Positions 45,367 through 54,413 of a stretch of DNA of 64,000 bases are shown here, piece after piece; position 1 is the first letter of the stretch; each line of letters starts with the position of its first letter. Both the position numbers and the translations under genes were made by a program. The notes beneath the pieces are model-generated. The model was not told where the DNA came from. It saw only the letters and a program-made list of their open reading frames with translations, and ran no database searches. This stretch comes from Candidozyma auris (Eukaryota > Ascomycota > Pichiomycetes > Serinales > Metschnikowiaceae), in the NCBI RefSeq assembly GCF_003013715.1, contig NC_072812.1, positions 2,170,001 to 2,234,000 of the forward strand, written 5' to 3'.

Positions 45367-45707
45367 CTGACATTTTTTCTTCTGCAATGGCCCAACCAGC
45401 AGATCCGGAAAACCTGCAAAGGGGGGCGCGCTTGCTGCGGTCCCTACTGCTTATCGCGCCAGAACCGCTCTGGCAGATTACTCACCGCAGAAACAACCAC
45501 CCTGCCCACCCCCAAGTGATTTCTACTCACACACAGACACAGCAAGCGAGATCGAAAATTGCCGCCGAAACCAGGGATTGGGAATCGATCGACCCCAACA
45601 TCAGCTGACTTCGCCATACAAGTTTCTCCAGATTCGTAGCACGTAGCACACGCTGGAGTGAGGCCCCAGTCCTGCAGCGTCGGTCATCGGCCCAAACCTC
45701 ACCTCAA

Positions 45708-48700
45708 ATGCTCAACCTCACACTTCTACCCTCACCACTTTCCTCATCGCCCATGTTCGAGAGGCTCAAGCAGAAAGTCACCCGCCGACAGTCGGAGCCG
45801 GCGCTCTTGGATCTCCCGCCGCTGCCCTTTGGCAACAGAAGGGCGCTGACGTCCACCAACAGAACCATCGTCATCAGCGACGACCCCCACCCTCGCCATC
45901 TGCCGCTGGTGCTGAGACTCAGAGGCTCGTCGCTCTCCAGCAACGCAGCTGCGCTCGAGGTGCCAGGTCGACTGCGGCTGGTGCTGAAGAAACAGGCCAA
46001 GGAGCTCATCAAGCACGAAACCTCCCAGGTGGTGGGCAAAAAACTCCATTCCATATTGGCTGACTTGGGCCTCCAGCAGCCGTTTCCCTTGACCACCTCC
46101 AACAACTCGCTCCAGGGGCCCCAGTCCAAGCTGATCCGCACGTTTGTCGCCAACACAAACGACTGTATCTACTTGCCGCCGGCGCTGCTGGCCAGCTTTA
46201 CCTATGATGATGTTGAGAACGGTGGCACAGTTATTCCAACGGGAGAAGGCGAGAGTGGAGATGCTCTCGAGAGTGATGCACGCGGGGAGTTTGCTGAGTT
46301 TGAGCTGGGGCTGCCTGCTTTCCGAGAGTGGGAGCCAAGTCAGCTGGCACTGCCAGGTGAGCTGAGACTGCTGGCGTTGAAGCTGTTCTACTCACCCAAC
46401 CACTTGTGCACGGAAATCGACGCTGATCTGCCCATCCCGCACGTGTTTGCCTTCATCATCGAGCTCACCAAGGAAACAGCCGTCCGAGACGTGAAATTCG
46501 ACTTCCAGTCGTGTGTGCTGACCTTGTGGCCCACGGGAGACCCTCACAACCACTACCATCAGAAGGAGAAATTTAAAATCGGCTCGTTCGAATGGAATTC
46601 GTCGTTGAGCGACGCTGACTACTACATCAACACAGAGAACTCCAACGATGCCAAAATTAGCAAGATCGGGCCCAACGAGCTTGCTCAGCGGACCAAGCGC
46701 TACCGTTTAGTCAGTGTGCGAGAGTTGGCTGACGACGTGGACCCGGTAAACCACCCTAGAAAGTCCTTTCTGGTCAATCAAGATACATCAACTTTCTCCG
46801 ATGCCGTTTCAATTGCGTCTACAAGCGCGCCGCAAGAGAACGCTAAAGCTGGTCTTTACGTGTTTCTCTTGCCCTTGGTATTCCCTCCACACATGCCTGC
46901 TTCAGTCACCTCTATCAACGGCTCACTTGTACATCGTTTGACCATGTCTATGACAAAAATCAGCGAAAAACTCAACAGGAAGTCCAAAGTCTATTCATTC
47001 TATAATCTCCCGATGGTGAGGACTCCGCCGTCTTTGGCTAATTCGGTGGCTGACAAACCAATTTATGTCAACCGAGTGTGGAACGACGCCATGCATTATA
47101 TCATCACTTTCCCCAAAAAGTATGTTGCTTTAGGTTCCGAACACACAATTAATGTCAAACTCATACCTTTGATGAAAGACGTCATTTTAAAGAGAATCAA
47201 ATTCAATGTGCTAGAACGTATCACCTATGTGTCCAAAGATCTTAGAAGGGAGTATGAATATGACAGTGACGATCCATACCTAATGAGGAACCCTGCCGAT
47301 GGAAAAATCAGAGAACGAGTGGTGCATTTATGTGAGCTTAAGACGAAATTCAGAAGCAACTATACTGGTGCAGAACCGTTCAAGGAAGAGGTTATCAAAT
47401 GTCCAGATAACAATTTATTATTCTCTTGTTATGAGCCAAAAGACGATCCTGCCTTAGACGATCCTTTAGCGAAGCCCGAGAAGTCAACCTTGATTGCCTC
47501 TCCACTCGACATTAATATCGCTCTTCCGTTTTTGACGACAAGGACGGATAAAATTTTGATGTCTGCTAGTAATGAAGATCCTCTGGGTTCAGCAAGTATT
47601 CCTCGGAGATCAATGAGCTTGGGCCGTGAGGCTATCCAGAATGGCCAAATGTGTCCCTCATCACCGGTTATAGGAACTTTGGAAACGCAAATCAGTCACC
47701 ACCCTAATGACGCAATTTCAGACGATGTGGATGACAATGTGCTCAAGCTTGACTCCTCTGCTCTCATGGAAGATCACAAGTTCTCCAGAGAAAACGTCCA
47801 GCAAGGTTACACCACTGCCCAGAAAGCTTTGGCTCCTGACTCGAACTTCCGTCATATTCAGATTACTCACCGCCTTCAAGTCTCATTCCGAATTTCCAAG
47901 CCAGATCCAAAAGATAATAACAGGATGCATCACTATGAAGTTGTCGTCGACACACCATTGGTGTTGCTTAGTGCCAAGTGTAATGAAACTTCCATTCAAT
48001 TACCAAAGTATGATGAAATTGGAACTGACATAATAGCGGAGTCTTCTGCTCCCCCGGAAAGAAGAGGCATATCGTTCAGAACACCTTCTTACAGTCACAA
48101 TGGTGTCAGCATCAAACCACTCGATCCAGAAGGTGACGATCGCCTTCCATCTTTTGAAGAAGCCATTTCGGCATCTGCTTCTCCTGTGATGAGATCATTC
48201 TCAGTTGCAGAAGATCCCCTCAGCAGGTCCAACTCCGTCTCTTTCGCTGGCCCAGCGCCTGCCTACGAAGATTCATTACCTGGCTCCCGAGTGGATGATT
48301 TTATACCCACTCTTCAGATCGACGATTTGGTGATTGATTCGAATGTCGCACCAGTGCCTAGAAAGCCTTCAACAATCAAAGCAGCACTTGGTAACTCATT
48401 TGCTGCTACGTCGTCTGCTTCCAACGAACGCTCAGACAACGACTTATCATATGTACCTCATACCAGGGACGATAGATATCGCGACGAAGGAGAGCCCGCT
48501 TCAATATTAAGCTCTGATAGTGCTAGCGAAGCTGTCTCGTCAAATGACACAATGTCGACATCGACGAGTCATGGCTCCAGCGGCGACAGATTGAACTCCC
48601 ATGATATCGGGTCTGTTTCTCCAAGGACAAGGCCCCATCACAAAAATGGCTGCGAAAGACGTAATGAAAGCTTTTCCCATGGAATTTCCACCATGCCGCT

Positions 48701-48821
48701 CCTCAAGAACGTGAGTGTTGAGCACGTTGGTGATGATACCGCTCAGAGAAACGAGCTTGCCAGGATTCTGTCCACTGATTTAGGAGACCCCAAGCAACTC
48801 GGGTTTCCCCACGCCTACTAA
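45708..48821 (+). CDS. Arrestin-related trafficking adaptor (ECM21/CSR2 type)
   Basis: A 1037-residue alpha-arrestin that recruits the Rsp5 ubiquitin ligase to plasma-membrane permeases for endocytosis. The split arrestin fold spans about residues 180-780. Its C-terminal part includes ALGSEHTINVKLIPLMKDVILKRI and the conserved VSFRISKPDPKDNN-HHYEVVVDTPLVLLSAKC just before LPKYDEI. LPKYDE and APAYED are PY-like Rsp5 docking motifs. Long low-complexity regions rich in S, P and D flank the core. The HYEVVxDTP block is characteristic of Ecm21/Csr2 (Art2/Art8). An alternative start at Met16 (45753) cannot be excluded. HEM14 follows so closely that its promoter must overlap the end of this coding region. 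Confidence 0.78.
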   Translation: MLNLTLLPSPLSSSPMFERLKQKVTRRQSEPALLDLPPLPFGNRRALTSTNRTIVISDDPHPRHLPLVLRLRGSSLSSNAAALEVPGRLRLVLKKQAKELIKHETSQVVGKKLHSILADLGLQQPFPLTTSNNSLQGPQSKLIRTFVANTNDCIYLPPALLASFTYDDVENGGTVIPTGEGESGDALESDARGEFAEFELGLPAFREWEPSQLALPGELRLLALKLFYSPNHLCTEIDADLPIPHVFAFIIELTKETAVRDVKFDFQSCVLTLWPTGDPHNHYHQKEKFKIGSFEWNSSLSDADYYINTENSNDAKISKIGPNELAQRTKRYRLVSVRELADDVDPVNHPRKSFLVNQDTSTFSDAVSIASTSAPQENAKAGLYVFLLPLVFPPHMPASVTSINGSLVHRLTMSMTKISEKLNRKSKVYSFYNLPMVRTPPSLANSVADKPIYVNRVWNDAMHYIITFPKKYVALGSEHTINVKLIPLMKDVILKRIKFNVLERITYVSKDLRREYEYDSDDPYLMRNPADGKIRERVVHLCELKTKFRSNYTGAEPFKEEVIKCPDNNLLFSCYEPKDDPALDDPLAKPEKSTLIASPLDINIALPFLTTRTDKILMSASNEDPLGSASIPRRSMSLGREAIQNGQMCPSSPVIGTLETQISHHPNDAISDDVDDNVLKLDSSALMEDHKFSRENVQQGYTTAQKALAPDSNFRHIQITHRLQVSFRISKPDPKDNNRMHHYEVVVDTPLVLLSAKCNETSIQLPKYDEIGTDIIAESSAPPERRGISFRTPSYSHNGVSIKPLDPEGDDRLPSFEEAISASASPVMRSFSVAEDPLSRSNSVSFAGPAPAYEDSLPGSRVDDFIPTLQIDDLVIDSNVAPVPRKPSTIKAALGNSFAATSSASNERSDNDLSYVPHTRDDRYRDEGEPASILSSDSASEAVSSNDTMSTSTSHGSSGDRLNSHDIGSVSPRTRPHHKNGCERRNESFSHGISTMPLLKNVSVEHVGDDTAQRNELARILSTDLGDPKQLGFPHAY
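48647..48656 (+). promoter_or_regulatory. Recurrent element inside the arrestin gene, upstream of HEM14
   Basis: TGGCTGCGAA lies in the last 60 codons of the arrestin gene, 261 bp before the HEM14 ATG and in its sense orientation. Because the gap between the genes is under 100 bp, this is a likely HEM14 promoter element embedded in coding DNA. Confidence 0.45.
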
Positions 48822-48916
48822 ATAGCCCAATGTATAGAGGCACGCAGGTAGTCGGTGCGCATACGATAACGCTATCATTTGATGTAGGACCTTTCCTCTG
48901 CAAACATCATCCACCA

Positions 48917-50518
48917 ATGTCAATTATACCAAAAAATGGAAGAGTGGCTGTGATTGGCGGGGGAGTGTCTGGATTAACTTTCTCTTACTACTTGCTGAGG
49001 CTCAGACCTGATCTACGTATCTCCATCTTCGAGAAGAGCAACTCACCTGGTGGCTGGATCTCTACCGAAAGACTAAAGAATACCACCGATGGAAAAGAAA
49101 TTGTGTTGGAAAAAGGTCCTAGAACCTTGAGGGGAGTCAGTGATGGAACATTGCTAATAGTGGACATCCTTAGGCAATTGGGTCACGGAGATCAGGTTGA
49201 AGTAATGAGATCCACATCTGATGCCAATAGAAAATGGCTTCTTGATCCCTCGAATAATTTAGTACAGACACCGAACTCATTGATGTCTTTCGTCAAGTTT
49301 ATGGCAAGCGACATTACTAACGGCGCAATAAAAAGTATATTGAAAGAGCCGTTTCAGAAACCTTCAGATACTCCAGGCAAGGACGAAAGTATACGAAATT
49401 TCTTCCAGAGGAGATTTGGACTGGCTGCTTTGGCTGACAATATTCTTAGTGCTGTGATGCACGGGGTGTATAGTGGAGACATTAGTAAGCTTAGTATCAA
49501 TGCTACGCTTCCAAGGTTGGTGGAATTAGAGAAGGAACACGGATCCCTTGTGAAGAGCATGTTCAAGAGCATGAAGAAGAAGAAGAAGACAACAACGCCA
49601 ACACTATCTAAACAGCTAGCTCAGTATCAGTCGTTGATTTCCCCACTGGCAGATATGATTAGTCTTTCTCAGAAGCTCAAGAAGTTCCCAATCATGCGGC
49701 TTCACGACGGGTTGCAAGTGTTTCCTAAGATATTGGCTGAATATCTACAAAGACAAAGTAACGTGGAGATAATCTATAACTCAGATGTGGAGAAGGCTGA
49801 TCTTAGGGGTAACCTCATTGTAAATGGAGAGCAGCTTTCCTTCAACCATGTCAGATACACGCTGAGCACGTTTGGGTTAGCTAAGATGATCAACGACGCA
49901 GAGCTTAGACGTATCTTGAATTCATTTGAGCACACAACGATTTTTTTGGCCAATGTATATACAAAGAAGAAGTGCTTGATTCCGAAGGGAGGCAGTGGGT
50001 TTGGATTTCTCGTGCCGATTCGAAACAGCAATCCAGAGTGCCTTTTAGGTGTGATTTACGACTCTGACTGCGAGCTGGACGCTTTATCTTTTTTCCAAGA
50101 GCAAGCTGTGCCTAAGGCACCATACCACAAAATCACCCTTATGATGGGAGGCCACTTCTTCAATAGCAGAGGGATCCCCTCTACCGGAATAAACCTCAAA
50201 ACCGTCAAGAAAGTCTTGTCAGACATTTTGCATGTCGAATTGTCTCAATTCGATAACATTATTATCCGAGATGAAGCAAAGGAGCTGGACAAAATGGTCA
50301 ATGTAACCGACAACGACTTGCTCATCTCGTACAACTTGCATAAGAATTGCATACCACAGTATAATGTTGGCTTCCTCGAAAATGTTGACAAGATGAAGCA
50401 TCTCATTACACAAGAGAGTCGCGGGCACTTTACCATGGGAGGCACAGCCTTGGGTAAATTGGGTGTCCCTGATTGCGTCATGAACAGCTTTGAGGATGCT
50501 GTATATCTATCACAATAA
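48917..50518 (+). CDS. HEM14: Protoporphyrinogen oxidase HEM14
   Basis: A 533-residue FAD enzyme of the mitochondrial inner membrane that makes protoporphyrin IX, the penultimate step of haem synthesis. The FAD-binding motif GRVAVIGGGVSGL is at residues 9-21 and is followed by PGGWI and VLEKGPRTLRGVSDGT, a block very close to yeast Hem14. The C-terminus MGGTALGKLGVPDCVMNSFEDA carries the second FAD segment. The start was put at 48917 because the family begins about ten residues before the FAD motif; an in-frame ATG at 48830 would add 29 residues and could provide targeting information. Residue 27 is a CTG codon where yeast Hem14 has Ser (YFLSKLRP). Confidence 0.93.
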   Translation: MSIIPKNGRVAVIGGGVSGLTFSYYLLRLRPDLRISIFEKSNSPGGWISTERLKNTTDGKEIVLEKGPRTLRGVSDGTLLIVDILRQLGHGDQVEVMRSTSDANRKWLLDPSNNLVQTPNSLMSFVKFMASDITNGAIKSILKEPFQKPSDTPGKDESIRNFFQRRFGLAALADNILSAVMHGVYSGDISKLSINATLPRLVELEKEHGSLVKSMFKSMKKKKKTTTPTLSKQLAQYQSLISPLADMISLSQKLKKFPIMRLHDGLQVFPKILAEYLQRQSNVEIIYNSDVEKADLRGNLIVNGEQLSFNHVRYTLSTFGLAKMINDAELRRILNSFEHTTIFLANVYTKKKCLIPKGGSGFGFLVPIRNSNPECLLGVIYDSDCELDALSFFQEQAVPKAPYHKITLMMGGHFFNSRGIPSTGINLKTVKKVLSDILHVELSQFDNIIIRDEAKELDKMVNVTDNDLLISYNLHKNCIPQYNVGFLENVDKMKHLITQESRGHFTMGGTALGKLGVPDCVMNSFEDAVYLSQ

Positions 50519-50537
50519 TCAACTCAATTGATGAAAC

Positions 50538-50891
50538 CTACGTCTCATCCTCAATCTCTTTCTCTATTGTCTTCACGATGTTCGTTTTGGTCTTTGCATA
50601 GTCTAAATGAAGCTCTTTGCCGAATACTGAGGTTCTCTGAAGCCCTCTCAAGGCACTATTTGCTGAAGCCTTGTTATCTAGCACCACGTGGGCTTGGCCA
50701 CGCATCTTTCGTGGCATCAATATCTCGATGACATCTCCATAAGTTGAGAAGAGGAGATAAAGTGTATGTCTCACGACGTGTTTTGGGATCTTATCGTTCA
50801 AGTTTTTAATATATATCGTCTGCTGAACCTCCAGCCGCAGGCGTTTTGCATTTGACCCACCTCCATTGTTCGGACGCTTCCTATCGCTCAT
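50538..50891 (-). CDS. MSL1: U2 snRNP protein U2B'' (MSL1)
   Basis: A 117-residue protein with one RRM, matching the U1A/U2B'' family. The RNP2 motif is in TIYIKNLNDKIP (about residues 25-36) and RNP1 is reduced to RGQAHVVL (about 65-72). The basic N-terminus KRPNNGGGSNAKRLRL probably acts as nuclear localisation signal. The size equals S. cerevisiae Msl1 (111). It binds stem-loop IV of U2 snRNA with the U2A' protein. The gene is convergent with HEM14, 19 bp apart. TTTTGCAACCA about 60 bp upstream is a degenerate recurrent element. Confidence 0.87.
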   Translation of the reverse strand: MSDRKRPNNGGGSNAKRLRLEVQQTIYIKNLNDKIPKHVVRHTLYLLFSTYGDVIEILMPRKMRGQAHVVLDNKASANSALRGLQRTSVFGKELHLDYAKTKTNIVKTIEKEIEDET

Positions 50892-51002
50892 GAAGAAGGT
50901 AGTTGATAGAATCTAATAGTATCGCACCGGTGCAGGAAAGTCAACTTTTTTGCAACCAAGGGGTGATTGTACCTGTTATCTATTTACAAATTCTAAGGTT
51001 TA

Positions 51003-52196
51003 TCATTTTGCCAGTTCAATAAGGAGCTGGAGGCGCTCTTCAAACTCGTGCTCGTCAACTTTTTCGATCAACTCGTCCAACTTCTCGCCTGCCATCACAC
51101 CAGGCAAGTCGTGTACCGAATAGCCACACCGATGGTCGGTGACTCTGTTCTGAGGGTAATTGTACGTTCTAATCTTGTCTGAACGGTCTGTAGTGGACAC
51201 TTGATCAGTTCTCATCCTTCGTTGCTCGGCAATCTCTTTCTCACGCTCTAGCAATGCCAACCGGGACCGCAAGATCTGAAAAGCCTTCGCCTTGTTTCGA
51301 GGTTGCGACCGCTCATCCTGTTGCATGACGATAATTCCAGTAGGAATGTGAACCAAACGAACAGCAGAGTCTGTGGTGTTGACGTGTTGTCCTCCTTTGC
51401 CGCCAGCTCTCATTGTATCTATCCGAACTTCTCCGGGAGCAAATTGTCGCTCGTCTTCTTTCAAAGACTGCTCTGTACCCTCTGACATTTTTGGCAACAC
51501 CACCACTGCTGCAGTAGATGTGTGGGTACGTCCCTTTGTTTCAGTGGCAGGAACCCTTTGAACCCTATGAACACCACTCTCATGTCTAAGAGTATTGTAA
51601 GCGCCCGGTGCGTCTATGGCGATGATAGCCTCTGTGAGTGCATCGTTTGGGGCGACTGTTTTGCTCATGATCTTCAACGGCCACCTCTTGTTGCTGGCGT
51701 AATTTATGTACATATTTAGGAGATCCTGAGCAAAGAGCCCGGCTTCTGAGCCTCCCACACCGGGACGAAGCTCCATAATCGCTGGCTTATCCTCGTGGCT
51801 CAAGGGAGGAAGTAGTCTTTTTTGAAGACTCAGAGAAGTCCTCATCACATTGGGGAGAATCTCTAGAAGTTCCCTGCGAGCTTCCTCCACGAGCTCTGGA
51901 TCGGGCTGCTCATCGTTGATGATGTCCAACAAGGAACTCAAGCTTTCCATATCGCTTTTGTACTTGTGATAGTTATCCAACACCGCCGACACCGTCAGAA
52001 ACCGTATGCTTGTTTCCAGGTCAAAAGCACCTCCTTGTATCTTCTTCTCTAGCACTCCATACTCTTTTGTCATAGCCTTCGCTCGAGCTAGCAAGAGCGG
52101 GTGGATTGGCTGGACGAAGTCTTCAATTTTTGCTACATTGGCCGTAGCTTTAAATCTAGCGAAGTTAAGCCATTGTAGGGACCCTCTTCGAAGCAT
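51003..52196 (-). CDS. MRF1: Mitochondrial peptide chain release factor MRF1
   Basis: A 397-residue class I release factor that ends mitochondrial translation at UAA and UAG. The catalytic GGQ is in RAGGKGGQHVNTTDSAVRL, and the RF1-type codon-recognition region precedes it (ELRPGVGGSEAGLFAQ upstream; PxT-like motif in VPATETKGR). The first ATG of the open frame, at 52194-52196, gives MLRRGSLQWLNFARFKATA, a basic amphipathic presequence for mitochondria. The upstream extension has no ATG. The start lies 67 bp from the divergent TMA17 start. Confidence 0.93.
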   Translation of the reverse strand: MLRRGSLQWLNFARFKATANVAKIEDFVQPIHPLLLARAKAMTKEYGVLEKKIQGGAFDLETSIRFLTVSAVLDNYHKYKSDMESLSSLLDIINDEQPDPELVEEARRELLEILPNVMRTSLSLQKRLLPPLSHEDKPAIMELRPGVGGSEAGLFAQDLLNMYINYASNKRWPLKIMSKTVAPNDALTEAIIAIDAPGAYNTLRHESGVHRVQRVPATETKGRTHTSTAAVVVLPKMSEGTEQSLKEDERQFAPGEVRIDTMRAGGKGGQHVNTTDSAVRLVHIPTGIIVMQQDERSQPRNKAKAFQILRSRLALLEREKEIAEQRRMRTDQVSTTDRSDKIRTYNYPQNRVTDHRCGYSVHDLPGVMAGEKLDELIEKVDEHEFEERLQLLIELAK

Positions 52197-52263
52197 AGAG
52201 TGTGTGATTTGCAACTTTTCAATTCTATTTATCTGAATTCGCACCTTCTTCTACCTCTACACT

Positions 52264-52581
52264 ATGTCCTCAGAAACGAAGCCTATAAGCACTGAAGAGT
52301 TCAAGCTAGCACTCAGTGATTTGACGAACGAGAATATTAATTCCGTGTTGCTGCAATTGGAAAGGTCCATAAGCAAACTCAAAGAGACTAATGAGTACCT
52401 CGAAAAGGAGATCGAGCAGACGTCAGACCAAGAGAGCATAGACCTCTACAAAGAGACCATACTGGAGAATGTTGAAGTTATGAAAAACCAAAGTGCTCGT
52501 TTAGATGCTATATCGGAGGAGTTGTCCAGACGTGGAGTGAAACCGTCGAAAGAGGAAGAACAAGAAGGCATCTACTTGTGA
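52264..52581 (+). CDS. TMA17: Proteasome assembly chaperone TMA17/ADC17
   Basis: A 105-residue, mostly helical, charged protein. It matches the S. cerevisiae Tma17/Adc17 pattern: an EEFKLAL start, then LLQLERSISKLKETNEYL, LYKETILENVEVM and a DAISEEL helix. Tma17 is a stress-induced chaperone that helps assemble the proteasome base by binding Rpt6. The identification rests on these spaced motifs and on the length (150 in S. cerevisiae, which has an extra C-terminal tail). Its S. cerevisiae neighbour is RRP42 (YDL110C/YDL111C), also present in this window, 39 kb away. Confidence 0.72.
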   Translation: MSSETKPISTEEFKLALSDLTNENINSVLLQLERSISKLKETNEYLEKEIEQTSDQESIDLYKETILENVEVMKNQSARLDAISEELSRRGVKPSKEEEQEGIYL

Positions 52582-52626
52582 CTTTTTAACACTCTTTGAT
52601 GCCCAGCGTCACTATATACAATGATT

Positions 52627-53967
52627 TTACTCTTTCTTGACTTTTGGGGCCTCTGTGCCGAAAAACTTATTTATGAATGGCTTTTCGTCAACACGAAGCT
52701 TGTCTTCGGGCCTCTTGCAAACCAACATCCAGATAGTACCGAAATTGACTCGCTTCTCATAGGTGATGTCCAAGTCGGCATCGTCAATGAGCTCACCAAT
52801 GTCCAAGTTCCATCTACAAGCCCACTGTTTGAATCTTTTCTCGGCACGGAAATCTAAGTGGTTGTTCATAAAATCCCAAGTACTTCTGCCGTGCTCAAGA
52901 AGAACAATACGGCCGCCTGGGCGCAAGAGCTTCTTCATGCTCTTAAGCGCTGCAACAGGGTCCTCGTGAGCGCAAAGCCCAAAGGCCTCGACGATGGTGT
53001 CATACTTTACTGTCTCGTCTTTGGCCATATCTGCTAGTTCCTCGGCTCTGCCAGTGACAAATCCAACTTTTTTATATCCTGGAAACCTCTTTTGGAACTT
53101 CTTCTTGGCCTCTTCGACCATACCCCTTGAGGAATCCAAAAATGTGATCGAGTTGATGTGTTCCAAGTTGAGGTAAGGAATGTTTCGTCCAGTACCGCAA
53201 GAGACTTCCAAGACGTCACCCTCGATATTTTTCATCAACCACTTTCTGCGTGCTCCAATCCTCGCCTTGAATTCTTCCCACCACATGTCACGATCGAATG
53301 TGGCTGCGTTTTCTTCGTAGAACCCAGTGGTGTCCTGAGGGGGCAAGATACTTGGGTTCGAGGCGTTCTTCATCGCTGGCTTCTCTCCATCGTCGTTATC
53401 GTCGTCTTCAGGAACAGCGATCTTGGTGGTTTTCCGAGCTTGTCTAGAGTACCATTCGTTCAAGTCTGCAGGTGTGGGCTCAAACATCACATCGGTATCA
53501 AAAATATGCTTTCTTCTAAACTCCTTCCTCATCATCTGATAAAGCCTGAACTTCTTCTCTTCACGCGGCTTAAGCTTGTCTCCTGTGAGCTTTTTGAGCT
53601 TCAAGTACTTGTACTCACTTAGAGATGAGGGATCCTTCTCGTACTTCTCTCTAATGTGCTTGATTTGCTGTTCTTCGTACCACCGATCTCTCATATAGTA
53701 GTACATACACACAAGCATCACGCCGAACATTGCAAGGTAGTACTTAGTCATGGACTTCTTGAACTCCTTTGTCTGGAAGTATAGGGCCCATTGCTTGTAC
53801 TTGGGCAATTTCAGCATCTGTCTTTCCTCCATGACCTTCTTGTAGTCAACCTTGAAAGGGGAGTCAGAATAGCATTTGAATATGGACAATGATAAGGGAG
53901 TCATGGGACGCTTGCAAGCAACTCGAAGGCGAGCAGCCTGGCCCGTTCGAAGACCCAATCTGAGCAT
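52627..53967 (-). CDS. OMS1: Mitochondrial methyltransferase-like protein OMS1
   Basis: A 446-residue protein of the mitochondrial inner membrane. The N-terminus is arginine-rich (MLRLGLRTGQAARLRVACKR), a presequence, followed by a membrane helix at about 95-112 (YLAMFGVMLVCMYYYM). A class I methyltransferase domain occupies about 230-400 with motif I VLEVSCGTGRNIPYL, then ITFLDSS and the conserved LRPGGRIVLLEHG. The best match is Oms1, a multicopy suppressor of the respiratory defect of oxa1 mutants; its substrate is unclear. The first in-frame ATG is 53965-53967. It is convergent with TMA17 with a 45 bp gap. Confidence 0.87.
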   Translation of the reverse strand: MLRLGLRTGQAARLRVACKRPMTPLSLSIFKCYSDSPFKVDYKKVMEERQMLKLPKYKQWALYFQTKEFKKSMTKYYLAMFGVMLVCMYYYMRDRWYEEQQIKHIREKYEKDPSSLSEYKYLKLKKLTGDKLKPREEKKFRLYQMMRKEFRRKHIFDTDVMFEPTPADLNEWYSRQARKTTKIAVPEDDDNDDGEKPAMKNASNPSILPPQDTTGFYEENAATFDRDMWWEEFKARIGARRKWLMKNIEGDVLEVSCGTGRNIPYLNLEHINSITFLDSSRGMVEEAKKKFQKRFPGYKKVGFVTGRAEELADMAKDETVKYDTIVEAFGLCAHEDPVAALKSMKKLLRPGGRIVLLEHGRSTWDFMNNHLDFRAEKRFKQWACRWNLDIGELIDDADLDITYEKRVNFGTIWMLVCKRPEDKLRVDEKPFINKFFGTEAPKVKKE

Positions 53968-54413
53968 GTTGGAGAGATATGGAGGTAAAATTTCGCACCC
54001 ATATATCTCAGGTGTATAACTTGGAGACCACTCATAGTGGAGGGCAGAAACACAATCAACCAACTTTTATAACGATCCTGATTCAAATCAACGTCAAGGG
54101 AAAGTGGTGTTTTCCCAATTCTCTCTTATAATCTTAACTAATGAAATTAGGTAGAATAGAAGGTGGGTGCAAATCTGTACCTACCTTGGTCACATCCAGC
54201 TCAAGAGCTTTAAATGAAGTATAAATTTAGATTAGGGTTACTCGGACTACTTTACTTCAGATTTCGTATAAAGAGGACCTCACAGCCCTGTTTAAATTGT
54301 TACTATCCACCTTTTGCTGGGGAGTGTGTCCGGCACAAAAGTCGCCAGTAGTAGAGGCAAATCGACCTATTCAAATCTCCACATACTGAAAAACCACAAC
54401 CAAAATCACACAC
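53968..54413. other. Divergent promoter, OMS1 / RPN6
   Basis: A 0.45 kb region without copies of the recurrent element. A TATAAAT-like box is near 54220. I found no Rpn4-type PACE site (GGTGGCAAA) upstream of RPN6. Confidence 0.45.

Larger units (their letters stand above)
44850..45707. other. Intergenic region, LCB4 / arrestin
   Basis: A 0.86 kb promoter region for the arrestin gene with recurrent elements at 44883 and 45357. It is GC-rich near 45070-45150. Open frames here have no recognised content. Confidence 0.45.

Noticed and set aside
45279..45608. 109-codon frame upstream of the arrestin gene
   Set aside because: It contains the recurrent element, has low-complexity polar content and no motif.
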